A stretch of 64,000 nucleotides of DNA from an uncultured Lachnospiraceae bacterium (GTDB lineage Bacteria; Bacillota; Clostridia; Lachnospirales; Lachnospiraceae): NCBI GenBank assembly GCA_910584585.1, contig CAJUBP010000003.1, positions 123,154-187,153 of the forward strand, in the 5' to 3' direction. The position numbers and the translations under genes were made by a program. The notes under the pieces are model-generated. The model did not search any database. It had not been told where the DNA came from and saw nothing but the letters and a program-made list of their open reading frames with translations. Below are positions 48,157 through 58,303 of the stretch, one piece after another. The number at the start of each line of letters is the position of its first letter. Position 1 is the first letter of the stretch.

Positions 48157-49954
48157 AAAAACCTCCCTTCGCCAACAATTCTGAATGATTCCCACTTTCC
48201 ACAATATCCCCGTCCTTCATAACCAGAATCAAATCTGCATTTTTAATCGTGGACAGACGGTGTGCAATCACAAAGGAGGTGCGTCCTGCCATCAGCTTAT
48301 CCATTGCGTTCTGGATCAAAATTTCCGTCCGGGTGTCCACGGAGCTTGTGGCCTCATCCAGAATCAGCATGGGCGCATTTTCTATCATGGCTCTCGCAAT
48401 CGTGACAAGCTGCCGCTGCCCTGCGGACAGGCTGGCATTATCATTCAATACGGTATCATACCCTTTGGGAAGCGTTTTGATAAAATGGTGTAATCCCACC
48501 GCTCTGCACGCTGCTATCATTTGTTCATCCGTAATGCCCTCTTTGGAATAGACAATATTCTCCCGGATTGTCCCCTCGAACAGCCATGTGTCCTGTAAAA
48601 CCATACAGAACAGGTTGTGGACATGTTCACGGGTAAGTGACTGAATCGGCGTGCCGTCAATCCTGATTTCCCCGCCCTGTGCCTCATAAAATCGCATCAG
48701 GAGATTTACCATTGTTGTCTTTCCCGCCCCGGTAGGCCCTACAATGGCAATTTTCTGTCCAGCTTTTACGGATGCTGAAAAATCATGGATAATGGTTTTA
48801 TTTTCGTTATACCCAAAACGGATATGTTCAAATTCCACATTTCCATCCACCTCTGCCAAATGAACGGATTTCCCGCTTTCATCCGCAAGTTCTTCCTCCC
48901 CTAAAAATTCAAACACACGCTCACTGGCTGCCGCCGCAGACTGTAAACTGGTGGCTGCCTGTGCAAGCTGTGAAAGAGGCTGCGTAAAGAGACGGACATA
49001 CAGCATAAACGCCACAATCACGCTGAATGAAATCGTGCCGTTCAATGTCAGAACCGCACCGACCACACAGACCACCACATACCCAAGGTTTCCCACAAAA
49101 GCCATGAGCGGCTGCATCAGCCCGGACATAAACTGGCTTTTCCATGCGGAGTTATATAACTGCTGGTTCATTTCGTGAAATTCTTTTTTTGCCGCTTTCT
49201 CACCGTTATATGCCTTCACCACATTATGGCCAGAATAGGTTTCCTCTATATGCCCATTCAGCGTACCAAGCTCCTGTTGCTGCTGCTTAAAATATTTCTG
49301 CGACCGGGAAATGATAAGCATCATCAGACCAAATCCTGAAAAGGCAGCTAAGATAGCAGAAACCGCCATAATCCAGTTGGTATAAAACATCATAACCAAA
49401 GAGCCGACAAACATAGCCGAAGCCGTCACCAGTGTCCCGATACTCTGGTTCAGTGTCTGCCCGATGGTGTCCACATCATTTGTCACACGGGACAGGATAT
49501 TTCCCGTACTGGTCCCGTCAAAATATTTTAACGGCAGGCGGTTCATCTTCTGTGAAATTTCTGTCCGCAAAGATTTTGAAACTTTCTGCGTTATAGTTGC
49601 CATCACCATACCCTGGATCAGACTGAACAACCAGCCCAGACCGTACAACGCCGCAAGCAGGACGGCAATCTCCACTACCGCCTCCACATTAATCCCTGTC
49701 ATCAGCCCTTCTGTCATCAAGTTTGTCATATCTGCCACTTTCCCCGGACCGATCAGATTCAGTATGGAGCCAGTAACCGCAAGCACCATAGCAAAAACTA
49801 TCGCAGGAAGGTATCTGCCGCAATAGGCAAACAATTTTTTCAGGGAACCGCTGAAATCCTTTGCCTTTTCCCCGCCACCCATTTTTCTGTTTCCCGGACC
49901 AAAACTGCGTCCGGAACCATTGCTTTTTGGCATCTCATTTTTCTGTTCAGGCAC
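48116..49954 (-). CDS. ABC exporter subunit 2 (canonical ATPase site)
   Basis: A 612-residue half-transporter. Six transmembrane helices (about 35-330; GRYLPAIVFAMVLAVTGSIL, YTNWIMAVSAILAAFSGFGL) are followed by an ABC ATPase: Walker A KIAIVGPTGAGKTTMVNLLM, signature LSAGQRQLVTIAR, Walker B PMLILDEATSSVDTRTEI with Glu. The start is GTG 49954, after AAGGAGGAATTGGAAA. It pairs with the upstream exporter gene, whose stop overlaps it, to form a heterodimer of the LmrCD/YheIH type. The substrate is unknown; peptide or drug export is likely. Confidence 0.92.
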   Translation of the reverse strand: MPEQKNEMPKSNGSGRSFGPGNRKMGGGEKAKDFSGSLKKLFAYCGRYLPAIVFAMVLAVTGSILNLIGPGKVADMTNLMTEGLMTGINVEAVVEIAVLLAALYGLGWLFSLIQGMVMATITQKVSKSLRTEISQKMNRLPLKYFDGTSTGNILSRVTNDVDTIGQTLNQSIGTLVTASAMFVGSLVMMFYTNWIMAVSAILAAFSGFGLMMLIISRSQKYFKQQQQELGTLNGHIEETYSGHNVVKAYNGEKAAKKEFHEMNQQLYNSAWKSQFMSGLMQPLMAFVGNLGYVVVCVVGAVLTLNGTISFSVIVAFMLYVRLFTQPLSQLAQAATSLQSAAAASERVFEFLGEEELADESGKSVHLAEVDGNVEFEHIRFGYNENKTIIHDFSASVKAGQKIAIVGPTGAGKTTMVNLLMRFYEAQGGEIRIDGTPIQSLTREHVHNLFCMVLQDTWLFEGTIRENIVYSKEGITDEQMIAACRAVGLHHFIKTLPKGYDTVLNDNASLSAGQRQLVTIARAMIENAPMLILDEATSSVDTRTEILIQNAMDKLMAGRTSFVIAHRLSTIKNADLILVMKDGDIVESGNHSELLAKGGFYAELYNSQFERAS

Positions 49955-51710
49955 TTTCCAATTCCTCCTTTGATAGCTGTGACTCTGCAATTTCACGGTA
50001 GACAGGGCAACTTTTCAAAAGTTCCTTATGCCTGCCAATCCCCACAATCTTTCCTTCATCCAACACAATAATCTTGTCAGCATCCATTATCGTACCGATA
50101 CGCTGTGCCACAATCAAAGTCGTAGCCGTTCCGGTTTCCTGTTTCAGCATTTTCCGAAGAACCCGGTCTGTCTTATAATCCAGCGCAGAAAAAGAATCAT
50201 CAAAAATGTAGATTTCCGGCCTGCAGTAAATGGCTCTTGCTATGGCAAGCCGCTGTTTCTGCCCGCCGGACAGATTTGTTCCGCCCTGTGCAACCGCCGT
50301 GTGATAACCATTTTCCATACTTTGGACAAAATCATCTGCCTGTGCAATTTCTATGGATTTCCAAAGCAATTCTTCATCCACACTCTGACGCCCATTTTCT
50401 CCATACGTCACATTTGACAGCACACTTCCCCTGAACATAACGGCCCGCTGTGAGACATATCCCAATTTCCTGTGAAGGGCCTCCTGGGTATATTCTTTAA
50501 TATTAATCCCATCAATACAGATTTCCCCTTCGGTCACATCATAAAAACGGGGAACCAGGTTAATCAGGGTACTTTTCCCGCTTCCGGTAGAACCTATGAA
50601 TGCCACCGTCTCTCCCCGATGGACGGTAAAATTGATGTCTGTGAGAATAGCTTCCTCTGCATCCGGGTAGCGGAATGATACGTGCCTAAATTCAATTTCC
50701 CCCTGTTCGAATAACTCGGAACCGCTGATTTTACCATCCTTTATTTTGATCTCCGTATTAAGCACTTCATTGATACGTTTCGCCGACACAACAGCCCTCG
50801 GCAACACGATAATGGTCATAACAAGCATCATAAATGCCATAATGATCTGCATGGCATAAGAGGAAAATACCACCATATCCGAGAAGATGCCGAGCCGGTC
50901 TGTAACCGCCGCCTCATTGATAATATATACGCCCACCCAATAAATAGCCAGCGTCAGGCCGGACATAATCAATGTCATGCCTGGGAACAACACGGACATG
51001 GTTCTGCTGGTAAACAGGTTCGTTCTTGTCAGTTCTTCGTTTGCACCCTCAAATTTTTTTTCCTGATACCCCTCCGCATTATAGGCCCGCACCACACGGA
51101 TACCTGTGAGATTTTCCCTTGCCACACGGTTCAGGTTATCCGTAAGTTTCTGCATATTCTTAAATTTAGGCAGCACCAGGGCGATCACCGTGCCAAGCAT
51201 GACCGTAAGGATTGCAACTGCACCTCCCGTGATAGCCGTCCACTGCCAGCTTTTCCCGGCTATTTTCAAGATTGCCCATACCGCCAGAATCGGCGCTTTC
51301 ATCATTGCCTGCAGCCCTAATGCCACAAACATCTGAATCTGCTGAATATCATTGGTAGTACGTGTAATCAGGCTTGCCGTGGAAAATTTCCCGATTTCCT
51401 CCATTGAAAAATCCATCGTCTTATTATAAACTGCCTCCCGCAGACGCATGGCAAGCCCCGCCGCAATCTGCGCCACAAAGAACCCTACAATAAAAGCCAT
51501 CACAAGGCTCCCCAACGCACACAGCAGCATGGAGCCTCCTGCAGACAAAACCTCGCCCATCTCACTGCCGGGTGTCTGTACCAAAGTGGTAATCTCCCTC
51601 ATGTAATCCGGCAGCCGCAGATCCAGCCCTACCCCGCAGACGATAAAGACAAGGGAGCATAAGACAAACAGCCAGTCACGTCGGTTCATGTATTTTAATA
51701 TTTTAAGCAT
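49947..51710 (-). CDS. ABC exporter subunit 1 (degenerate ATPase site)
   Basis: A 587-residue half-transporter. Six membrane helices are followed by Walker A VAFIGSTGSGKSTLINLVPR, signature NLSGGQKQRLAIARAIY and Walker B IYIFDDSFSALDYKTDRV. The catalytic Glu is replaced by Asp (FDDSFSALD), as in the degenerate half of heterodimeric exporters. The start follows GAGGAGGTTTTT. It lies 17 bp after the MacB-like gene, so the three genes appear co-transcribed from the 11-bp-repeat promoter. Confidence 0.93.
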   Translation of the reverse strand: MLKILKYMNRRDWLFVLCSLVFIVCGVGLDLRLPDYMREITTLVQTPGSEMGEVLSAGGSMLLCALGSLVMAFIVGFFVAQIAAGLAMRLREAVYNKTMDFSMEEIGKFSTASLITRTTNDIQQIQMFVALGLQAMMKAPILAVWAILKIAGKSWQWTAITGGAVAILTVMLGTVIALVLPKFKNMQKLTDNLNRVARENLTGIRVVRAYNAEGYQEKKFEGANEELTRTNLFTSRTMSVLFPGMTLIMSGLTLAIYWVGVYIINEAAVTDRLGIFSDMVVFSSYAMQIIMAFMMLVMTIIVLPRAVVSAKRINEVLNTEIKIKDGKISGSELFEQGEIEFRHVSFRYPDAEEAILTDINFTVHRGETVAFIGSTGSGKSTLINLVPRFYDVTEGEICIDGINIKEYTQEALHRKLGYVSQRAVMFRGSVLSNVTYGENGRQSVDEELLWKSIEIAQADDFVQSMENGYHTAVAQGGTNLSGGQKQRLAIARAIYCRPEIYIFDDSFSALDYKTDRVLRKMLKQETGTATTLIVAQRIGTIMDADKIIVLDEGKIVGIGRHKELLKSCPVYREIAESQLSKEELESA

Positions 51711-51726
51711 AAAAACCTCCTCGTTG

Positions 51727-54549
51727 TCACTCTGTACGCAATGCCGCTACCGGGTCTTTCTTCGCCGCCCTTCTGGAAGGAATCCATCCTGCAACGACTG
51801 TAATCGCCACGCTTAACAGGATTAAGAGCAGCGCCGCCGTAACCGGGAGGGAAGCAGAAATCTCCGAAGCGCCCAATAAGTTCTGGATAACCGAAGTAAT
51901 CGGGATGGTCAGCAGAACGGAAACACCCACACCCAAAATTCCTGCCAGCAGTCCCACAATCACCGTTTCTGCATTGAACACCTGTGAAATATTCCGTTTC
52001 GATGCACCTATTGCCCGTAAAATACCGATTTCCTTTATACGCTCCAATACAGAAATGTGCGTGATAATTCCAATCATAATGCTGGAAACAATCAGCGACA
52101 CCGCAACAAACGCAATCAGCACGTAAGAAATCACATCTACAATCGAAGTAATGGAACTGGTAAGCAACGCCACATAATCCGTATAGGTAATCTGCTCCTT
52201 CTTTTCAGCTCCCTCGTTGTAACGGTCTATACAGTCTGAAACTGCTTCTTTGTCCTCAAAGCTGTCTGTATAAATGCTGATAGAAGACGGGGCATCATAG
52301 CTTACCTTTCCGAATTTTTTCATGTTTTCTTCATAAGTCGGCCCGGCAATAAATATATCATAAGCGGATACCAAAGTTTCCTGATCTGGATTGTTTCCCA
52401 ACCATTCATCCAATGCCCTTGCCATTGCAATTTCGTCTTCTTCGGTTCGTTCCACACCTTCCATCGCCGCCATCTCACTGGGACTCATGGAAGGCGCACC
52501 TTGCATAGCTTCGATATGTTCCTGGTCTTCCGATTCATCCGTTTCCTGATGCGCCAGAATATTTGCGTACATAGCGGCCTTATCAGAAATCCCCAAATTT
52601 GACATATAGATAACTGCATCAGCGGCTTTTGCTTCATCATCAGGAGCTTTGAACTCGATTCCGTTTAGTACATTGACTTCCGGTGTCTTTTCCTGTGCCA
52701 GGATAACCGCGCTTTCATCTGTATGCTCTATCACATAATCAGTCAGTGCCACCGTGTATGCCACTGAAGTAGGGATTGACGCATTTTCAGCATCCTTTAC
52801 CGGACGGATAATACCCGTAATCTTCAAATTTACACTGTTTTCCAAAAGGGATTCTATCTGCATAACATCATCCCCGATATAGGTAAACGTGCCGTCCTTG
52901 TTTCTTTTATATTGGTCGCAGGGTAAAACCATATAGAAAGTATGTCCGCAGATTTCTTCATAGTTCCAAATGCGTTCCTCTGCATCTTCCCCATTTTTGA
53001 TCTGTTCGGTAATTTCCTTATGCTCCTCCCCGGTAATCAAACCAAGCTGGTATAACGTTCCTGCCGGAATCGAATTATTTTCATTCAGCACAAGGATAAC
53101 CTCATTGTAATTTTCCGGCCAGCTCCCATACAGCAGATCATAACTGTCAAGGAGAATCGTGCTGACTCCCTTTCCGTCTGCTGATGGCATCAGTTCAGAA
53201 AAATTTTCAGCCCCTGCATCGGAAGAACCGCTCATTACCTGATTCATCCGCTCCATATTTGCCATCGGGCCGCCCCCTGCTGCACTGTCCTCACTGGAAA
53301 GGGTAGACGCACTGACCTGATCTATGTCCGCATCGGAGGCCACCAGGTTTCCGTCAGCATCATAAGAATAAATTCCAAAATGGGCTCCATAGGAATACAC
53401 CACACCATTCTCACCTAAATACTGGTGGATTTCACTTTCCGGATTATCCAGATACTCCTTAAACGCCGTCAGGTTATTCTCTTTAATATTTGACGCCATT
53501 TCCTCACTGGATTCGATAGCGCTGTAATCTGCGTAAACTCTGGTACGGTTTTCCTCTGCCGAAGCCTCATTTTCCCGCCTGCCGCCTCTCGTCCCCATAA
53601 TCCCGGACATATCCACGGATTGAGAACTAATCGTAATAGGATAGGAAGTCATGGCGCTTTTCTGTACATCTGAAATATAACCGTTTACCCCTTCTGCCAA
53701 AGCCAAAATCAATGCAATGCCGATAATCCCGATAGAGCCAGCAAAAGCGGTCAGAATCGTCCGCCCTTTCTTTGTCCACAGATTGTTAAAACTTAGGGAA
53801 AGGGACGTCAAGAAAGACATTTTTGCCTTTCCCATGCTTTTATGTGCTGCCTCTTCGGACATTTCTTCTGGCAAGAATGGATTGCTGTCATCTATAATCT
53901 TTCCATCCCGTAATTTCACAATCCTTGTAGAATACTGCTCCGCAAGCTCCGAGTTGTGCGTTACCATCACAACCAGCCGGTTTTCAGCAACCTTTTTTAA
54001 CAGTTCCATGACCTGTATACTGGTTTCGCTGTCTAATGCTCCGGTCGGTTCGTCCGCCAGAAGCACTTCCGGGTCATTCACAAGGGCACGGGCAATCGCC
54101 ACCCGCTGCATCTGCCCACCGGACATCTGGTTTGGTTTTTTGTGAAGCTGATCCACCAGACCCACTTCCTCCAGTGCTTTCCTTGCCCGCTCTCTGCGGT
54201 CATTTCTGGAAATGCCGCCAATCGTCAAAGCCAGCTCCACATTGGCAAGGATTGTCTGGTGGGGAATCAGGTTGTAGCTTTGGAACACAAAGCCGATGGT
54301 ATGGTTTCGGTAAGCATCCCAGTCACGGTCTTTATATTCCTTCGTGGAGATTCCGTTGATAACCAGATCTCCGGTGTCGTAACGGTCAAGACCACCTATC
54401 ACATTCAGAAGCGTAGTTTTACCTGAACCGCTGGGACCGAGTATGGAAACAAATTCATTATCCCGCAGATTCAGACTGACATCATTTAGTGCCTGCTGAA
54501 CCAGCTCACCCGTCCGGTACTGTTTTGATATGCCTTTTATTTGGAGCAT
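51727..54549 (-). CDS. MacB-like ABC ATPase-permease fusion
   Basis: A 940-residue protein. Residues 1-225 form a LolD/MacB ATPase: [58 protein letters not shown] first membrane helix (about 265-290, [20 protein letters not shown]) is followed by an extracellular domain of about 500 residues, then three helices ([20 protein letters not shown] and two more) with the FtsX permease motif. This suits mechanotransmission export of antimicrobials or peptides. The large outer domain could sense or bind the substrate. Its promoter carries four 11-bp repeats like those of the two-component system at 59.6 kb. Confidence 0.92.
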   Translation of the reverse strand: MLQIKGISKQYRTGELVQQALNDVSLNLRDNEFVSILGPSGSGKTTLLNVIGGLDRYDTGDLVINGISTKEYKDRDWDAYRNHTIGFVFQSYNLIPHQTILANVELALTIGGISRNDRRERARKALEEVGLVDQLHKKPNQMSGGQMQRVAIARALVNDPEVLLADEPTGALDSETSIQVMELLKKVAENRLVVMVTHNSELAEQYSTRIVKLRDGKIIDDSNPFLPEEMSEEAAHKSMGKAKMSFLTSLSLSFNNLWTKKGRTILTAFAGSIGIIGIALILALAEGVNGYISDVQKSAMTSYPITISSQSVDMSGIMGTRGGRRENEASAEENRTRVYADYSAIESSEEMASNIKENNLTAFKEYLDNPESEIHQYLGENGVVYSYGAHFGIYSYDADGNLVASDADIDQVSASTLSSEDSAAGGGPMANMERMNQVMSGSSDAGAENFSELMPSADGKGVSTILLDSYDLLYGSWPENYNEVILVLNENNSIPAGTLYQLGLITGEEHKEITEQIKNGEDAEERIWNYEEICGHTFYMVLPCDQYKRNKDGTFTYIGDDVMQIESLLENSVNLKITGIIRPVKDAENASIPTSVAYTVALTDYVIEHTDESAVILAQEKTPEVNVLNGIEFKAPDDEAKAADAVIYMSNLGISDKAAMYANILAHQETDESEDQEHIEAMQGAPSMSPSEMAAMEGVERTEEDEIAMARALDEWLGNNPDQETLVSAYDIFIAGPTYEENMKKFGKVSYDAPSSISIYTDSFEDKEAVSDCIDRYNEGAEKKEQITYTDYVALLTSSITSIVDVISYVLIAFVAVSLIVSSIMIGIITHISVLERIKEIGILRAIGASKRNISQVFNAETVIVGLLAGILGVGVSVLLTIPITSVIQNLLGASEISASLPVTAALLLILLSVAITVVAGWIPSRRAAKKDPVAALRTE

Positions 54550-54605
54550 AAGCCATCACCCTTTCCTCAACGCCTAAATTCATAATTGTTGTGCGCTGTT
54601 CCTGT

Positions 54606-54662
54606 ATTATGCTGATTCAACCTCAAGCCAATCTCAACCGAACCTCAACTCAACCTCAACTT
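54606..54662 (-). promoter_or_regulatory. ABC-operon promoter with four 11-bp AACCTCAAC repeats
   Basis: Head-to-tail units AACCTCAAGCC (54619), AATCTCAACCG (54630), AACCTCAACTC (54641) and AACCTCAACTT (54652), read on the plus strand, end 7 bp from ATTATG (54606-54611), that is CATAAT on the minus strand. The array overlaps the stop of the TauE gene. The same units with the same 7-bp gap occur at 59538-59572 and 59594-59628. Confidence 0.7.
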
Positions 54663-55427
54663 TTACAGCCAGTTAACAAGAGCCAGCACAGCCCCTAATC
54701 CACACAGGGCAACGCCTGTAACCCTGTTCTGTTTTTTGGCATCCACTTTATTCGCAAATAACGCTGATGCCCTTGCCCCAACCAACGCTGCTATCACACA
54801 AACCACAAGGGCTGTCACATTTACCGTACCGCCAATGATTATATGAGAAACCGCCCCTGTCAGTGCTGTGAAAGTCATAATGAAGGTACTCGTTCCCACT
54901 GCTGTTTTCAAGCTATAACCAAGAACAGATGTCAGCGTAATCAGGAGCAGCACGCCCCCGCCCGCACCAACAAATCCACAGAACAGGCCGATATGGATTC
55001 CTGAAAGAAGGGAGCGTATGATCCTCTTTTTAGGTTCTATTTCATCCATCCTTGATGTCGTCTTTGTAATCGGGCTCACAAGAAACCGAACGCCCATAAT
55101 AAATGTCATAACATAAGAACTGCCTCCCAAGACCGCATTGGGAAGAAGCGAGGACAGCCAGCTCCCCAAAATCGTAAATGCAAGCACAGAAGCCATCATT
55201 ACAAGCCCGTTTTTTATATCAAGATTTTTATTTTTCCAATAGGTATACGCTGTGACCGCCGAAGCCAGCACATCAGAAGCCAGTGCAATTCCCACCGCTT
55301 CGTAAGCCGTAAACCCACAAAAGGTAATCAGCATGGGCGTAATAACCACCGCTGCGGATAAGCCGGCAAGCCCTGTTCCAATACCTGCTCCAAGTCCTGC
55401 AAGAATGCAGACAATTATCAATACCAT
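54663..55427 (-). CDS. TauE/SafE family membrane protein
   Basis: A 254-residue membrane protein with about eight hydrophobic segments (GAGIGTGLAGLSAAVVITPM; ALASDVLASAVTAYTYWK; GFVGAGGGVLLLITLTSVLG). The paired GLAGLSAAVVITPM and GFVGAGGGVLLL motifs are the TauE/SafE repeats. Members move sulfur-containing or organic anions; the substrate here is unknown. The stop overlaps the ABC-operon repeat array. Confidence 0.85.
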   Translation of the reverse strand: MVLIIVCILAGLGAGIGTGLAGLSAAVVITPMLITFCGFTAYEAVGIALASDVLASAVTAYTYWKNKNLDIKNGLVMMASVLAFTILGSWLSSLLPNAVLGGSSYVMTFIMGVRFLVSPITKTTSRMDEIEPKKRIIRSLLSGIHIGLFCGFVGAGGGVLLLITLTSVLGYSLKTAVGTSTFIMTFTALTGAVSHIIIGGTVNVTALVVCVIAALVGARASALFANKVDAKKQNRVTGVALCGLGAVLALVNWL

Positions 55428-55455
55428 TTCTAAAAAACCTCCGAATCAATATCCG

Positions 55456-55830
55456 TTAATTCTGCTGTTTAGCCGAAGCCTTTTTCCAATGTACCCTTAT
55501 ATGTAAAATTGTCAGAGTCAAAAACAGGAGAGCCGTTATCCTATGCAGCCCCACCGCATACATGATTCCGCTTATCATCACCAGCAAAAAATCAATGAGC
55601 AGCAGTACATTCAATATAGTCCGCCCCCGCCTTGTACGGCTGTATGTTCCTTTACCAATACCTGCCCACCATGGCAGGTTCAAAATATTGTGTATAATAA
55701 ACAAGACAAACAGAACCACGCCCAGGAACATATGCAGGACAATCCCCGTTCTCTCCGAAGCCATAAGCAGAACCGTAATAACCAGCATCCCTATATCTAT
55801 ACATAGCTTACAAACTTTTTTGATGCGCAT
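55456..55830 (-). CDS. DUF4405-like membrane protein
   Basis: A 124-residue protein with four hydrophobic helices (LCIDIGMLVITVLLMASERT; MFLGVVLFVLFIIHNILNLP; TILNVLLLIDFLLVMISGIM; ALLFLTLTILHIRVHWKK). Histidines near the membrane (VLHMF, IHNIL, LHIRVHW) resemble DUF4405 proteins, which have a cytochrome b-like heme arrangement. It may supply or accept electrons for the flavodoxin encoded just upstream. It is encoded 10 bp after the flavodoxin gene. Confidence 0.75.
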   Translation of the reverse strand: MRIKKVCKLCIDIGMLVITVLLMASERTGIVLHMFLGVVLFVLFIIHNILNLPWWAGIGKGTYSRTRRGRTILNVLLLIDFLLVMISGIMYAVGLHRITALLFLTLTILHIRVHWKKASAKQQN

Positions 55831-55840
55831 GAAGCCTCCT

Positions 55841-56578
55841 TTACTTTGCCAGACCAGCTTTTATCAGGAACTCTTTCACACCGTCCTCACTCCTTGCAGA
55901 AAGTCCGTCCGCCACCACTGCATCCGGACAGGCTGCGGCAATCTGCTCCGGACCGGAACCCAATCCCAATGCCTGACTGGTGGCAATCGGTATGATCGTC
56001 TTTCCCGAAAAATCATATTCCTCCAAAAATGACAGGACGGGCACCGGCATACTGCTTAGCCAGTTTGGATAAATGATAATCACCGTATCGTAATATTCCA
56101 CGCTTTCAAGATGCTCCGTCAATTCTGGCCGAATCGATGTCCCCATCTCGCTGTGGTGCCGGTCAAACGCTCCGCCGTATGTTTCAGGGTATAGGTCGTC
56201 AACCTTGATGGGAAATAAATCCCCTCCGGTTACCTCCTGTGCCGCAAGGGCCAAAAGCTCCGCATGGCCATATCCGGTTCCATCTTCAATTTTCAGGCTT
56301 GCCGATGAGACCGCATCCATTTCATCTGCCATATATGCCCGGTTATTTGTCAGGGAGAAATACGCCACAAGCACATTGCTCTCACCTGTCACGGACATGG
56401 TTCCTGCAGATATATCGCTGACCGGAATTTTCTTTGCAAGTGGATTAGGGAAAAAGGTACAGTAAAAAATACCTCCACCCACTATAGCTACTGCCACTAC
56501 TGCCGCTATGACAGCTATCACGACTTTTTTACGCCTGCTCATTTTTATCTTTTCCTTTTTTACTGATGATTTTTCCAT
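55841..56578 (-). CDS. Membrane-anchored flavodoxin
   Basis: A 245-residue protein. A basic start and one membrane helix (KVVIAVIAAVVAVAIVGGGI) are followed by a flavodoxin fold (NVLVAYFSLTNNRAYMADEM; VIIIYPNWLSSMPVPVLSFL; IIPIATSQALGLGSGPEQIA). It lacks the Cys of a lipoprotein box. It probably holds FMN outside the membrane and passes electrons to or from the DUF4405 protein. The start at 56578 follows GGGGGAACGAGGGTTTAT; an overlapping earlier ATG at 56602 is possible. Confidence 0.82.
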   Translation of the reverse strand: MEKSSVKKEKIKMSRRKKVVIAVIAAVVAVAIVGGGIFYCTFFPNPLAKKIPVSDISAGTMSVTGESNVLVAYFSLTNNRAYMADEMDAVSSASLKIEDGTGYGHAELLALAAQEVTGGDLFPIKVDDLYPETYGGAFDRHHSEMGTSIRPELTEHLESVEYYDTVIIIYPNWLSSMPVPVLSFLEEYDFSGKTIIPIATSQALGLGSGPEQIAAACPDAVVADGLSARSEDGVKEFLIKAGLAK

Positions 56579-56609
56579 ATAAACCCTCGTTCCCCCTTTC
56601 ATGGGTGCA

Positions 56610-57482
56610 TCATTTTCCTTTTTCCACAACACATGCCGCTAAGGATGCCTGATAGGAGGTCACATTTAATATTGTTTCCCCATCAATCTGTAATGCTGTT
56701 GGGCGGTCAAATTCTACAATAATCTTACTCCCGCTTAAAACATCCACCATTTCACGGTGTTCCACATGCTTCCCTTTAAAGATAGAGGGAAATACCGCCA
56801 ATGTTTTTAATTTACCAGAGCCATGCAGTACCATGACAGAAAGGGTCTGCGGCTGAAGCCTGTTCTGTTGCGGCGTCGGTATCATGCCGCCACCATAGAA
56901 ACGTCCATACATCGTAGGCGACAGCCAAACCTTATCATATGTATGACAAACACCATCCACCGTTACTTTTGCTTTTGTTGGCTTGTAGTGGAACAGCAGC
57001 CCTTGAATCGCAATGGACGTATAATTGATTGGTTTGTCATTCTTTTTGCGCAGATTATCCCCGACTTCACAGCAATATCCGTCGATTCCATACCCAATCC
57101 CATTTAAGAAACGATACTGCTTTCCGTTTACAGCTACAAGAGGCAGATTTTTCAGGTAAGGGGAAATGATAAACGGTTCTTTCGCTTCCTGTATCCCCAG
57201 GTCATGCGCAAAATCATTCCCGCTTCCCACGGGATAGTAGCGTATTTCTCTTCTGATTTCTAAGCCCTCTGTATCATTGACGAAGCGATTCAGGGTCCCG
57301 TCCCCACCGCAAAGAATCAATTCGTCTTCTGCCGCAACCTCTTCTAAGAAAGCGGAGTAGTCACTGATTTTTGTCATATCCACATATGTAAGGTCTTGTT
57401 TCGGATAACAGCCGTCCAACTGCCTCGCCCGTTGTTCACCATGATGGTTTCCCGCATGGGGGTTATATAAAATATATATCAT
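56610..57482 (-). CDS. Diacylglycerol kinase family lipid kinase
   Basis: A 290-residue lipid kinase. NPHAGNHHGEQRARQL gives the nucleotide loop, LILCGGDGTLNRFVND is the GGDGT motif, and PVGSGNDFAHDLGIQ is the GSGNDFA motif. The C-terminal beta-sandwich contains GRFYGGGMIPTPQQNRLQPQ. It phosphorylates diacylglycerol or a similar lipid. It lies just after an acyltransferase gene, so the two may act in phospholipid turnover. Confidence 0.92.
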   Translation of the reverse strand: MIYILYNPHAGNHHGEQRARQLDGCYPKQDLTYVDMTKISDYSAFLEEVAAEDELILCGGDGTLNRFVNDTEGLEIRREIRYYPVGSGNDFAHDLGIQEAKEPFIISPYLKNLPLVAVNGKQYRFLNGIGYGIDGYCCEVGDNLRKKNDKPINYTSIAIQGLLFHYKPTKAKVTVDGVCHTYDKVWLSPTMYGRFYGGGMIPTPQQNRLQPQTLSVMVLHGSGKLKTLAVFPSIFKGKHVEHREMVDVLSGSKIIVEFDRPTALQIDGETILNVTSYQASLAACVVEKGK

Positions 57483-57487
57483 TCCAT

Positions 57488-58222
57488 TTATCCTTTCGTG
57501 TTTCTTTCTTCCAACTTATTTTCCAACTTGCTCCAAATTTGGCCACCAAGCACGCTGCTCCTTGTGCTGCATACTGTTTCTGCAGGTATCACATCAATCA
57601 CATCCAAATAGACCGTTGATTTCCAGAACGGAAAGTTCTTTGCAATCCGCTCTGTGCCGTCAATCGCCAATATGACGATTGGAACCTACGCTTTCTGGGC
57701 AATTTTCAAAACTCCGTTATGGAAAGGCAGTAGCCCGCCGCTTTTGCTGCGTGTCCCTTCCGGATATACGCCGATAGACACGGCATTTTGTTTCAGCAGA
57801 CCGGCGGCTCTGTTTATCGCTTTCAGCGCTTCTTTGGGATTCTCCCGGTCGATTGCCATAAAACAGCACTTACGAATGATCCGACCGAAAATGGGCACAT
57901 GGAAATTCTCCTCTTTTGAAAGAAAAGCAATCTGCCACTTCCGAAAAATGTACCATGTGATAATAGGGTCAAATTTGGAACGATGATTACTAACAAAGAC
58001 AAGGCGCCCCTCCCTCGGAATCTTTTCCAGACCGCTAATCTGCACTTTGATCCGTATTGCCCATAGTGCAATGGCAGTAGCACCGTTCAACAGTGCCCGG
58101 TAAAACCGGCTGTCAGTATCGTATTCCTGCCTGATGTCCACCATTTGTGCACAAATAATTAAAAAAAGCACATAAAGGAAAACCAGTATGGCAATGCTAA
58201 CGAATAGGTATATCAGCCACAT
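57488..58222 (-). pseudogene. 1-acyl-glycerol-phosphate acyltransferase with in-frame TAG
   Basis: A PlsC-type enzyme of about 244 residues read in one frame, interrupted once by TAG at 57686-57688. The N-terminal part (MWLIYLFVSIAILVFLYVLF membrane helix, FVSNHRSKFDPIIT with the NHxxxxD motif, GVYPEGTRSKSGGLLPF with EGTRS) is complete. The last about 60 residues (VPIVILAIDGTERIAKNFPF) follow the stop. A single point change (for example AAG or GAG to TAG) explains this. It is probably inactive or shortened, though the catalytic motifs come before the stop. A sequencing error is possible. Confidence 0.85.
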
Positions 58223-58303
58223 TATCTGCCCTCCTGCTCATTATTTTCTTTTCCTTTTTCATAAGAATCAGCTTCCTTTTACGTCGGATGCATAGCATCC
58301 GGC

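Noticed and set aside
47410..54549. Sir2 with ABC proteins as an antiphage defence system
   Set aside because: Known Sir2 defence proteins have other fused or partner domains; here the gene sits at the end of an exporter operon.
54619..54662. Possible CRISPR-like or minisatellite repeats
   Set aside because: The units are 11 bp without spacers, next to a -10 box, and recur at other promoters; a regulator-binding array explains them.
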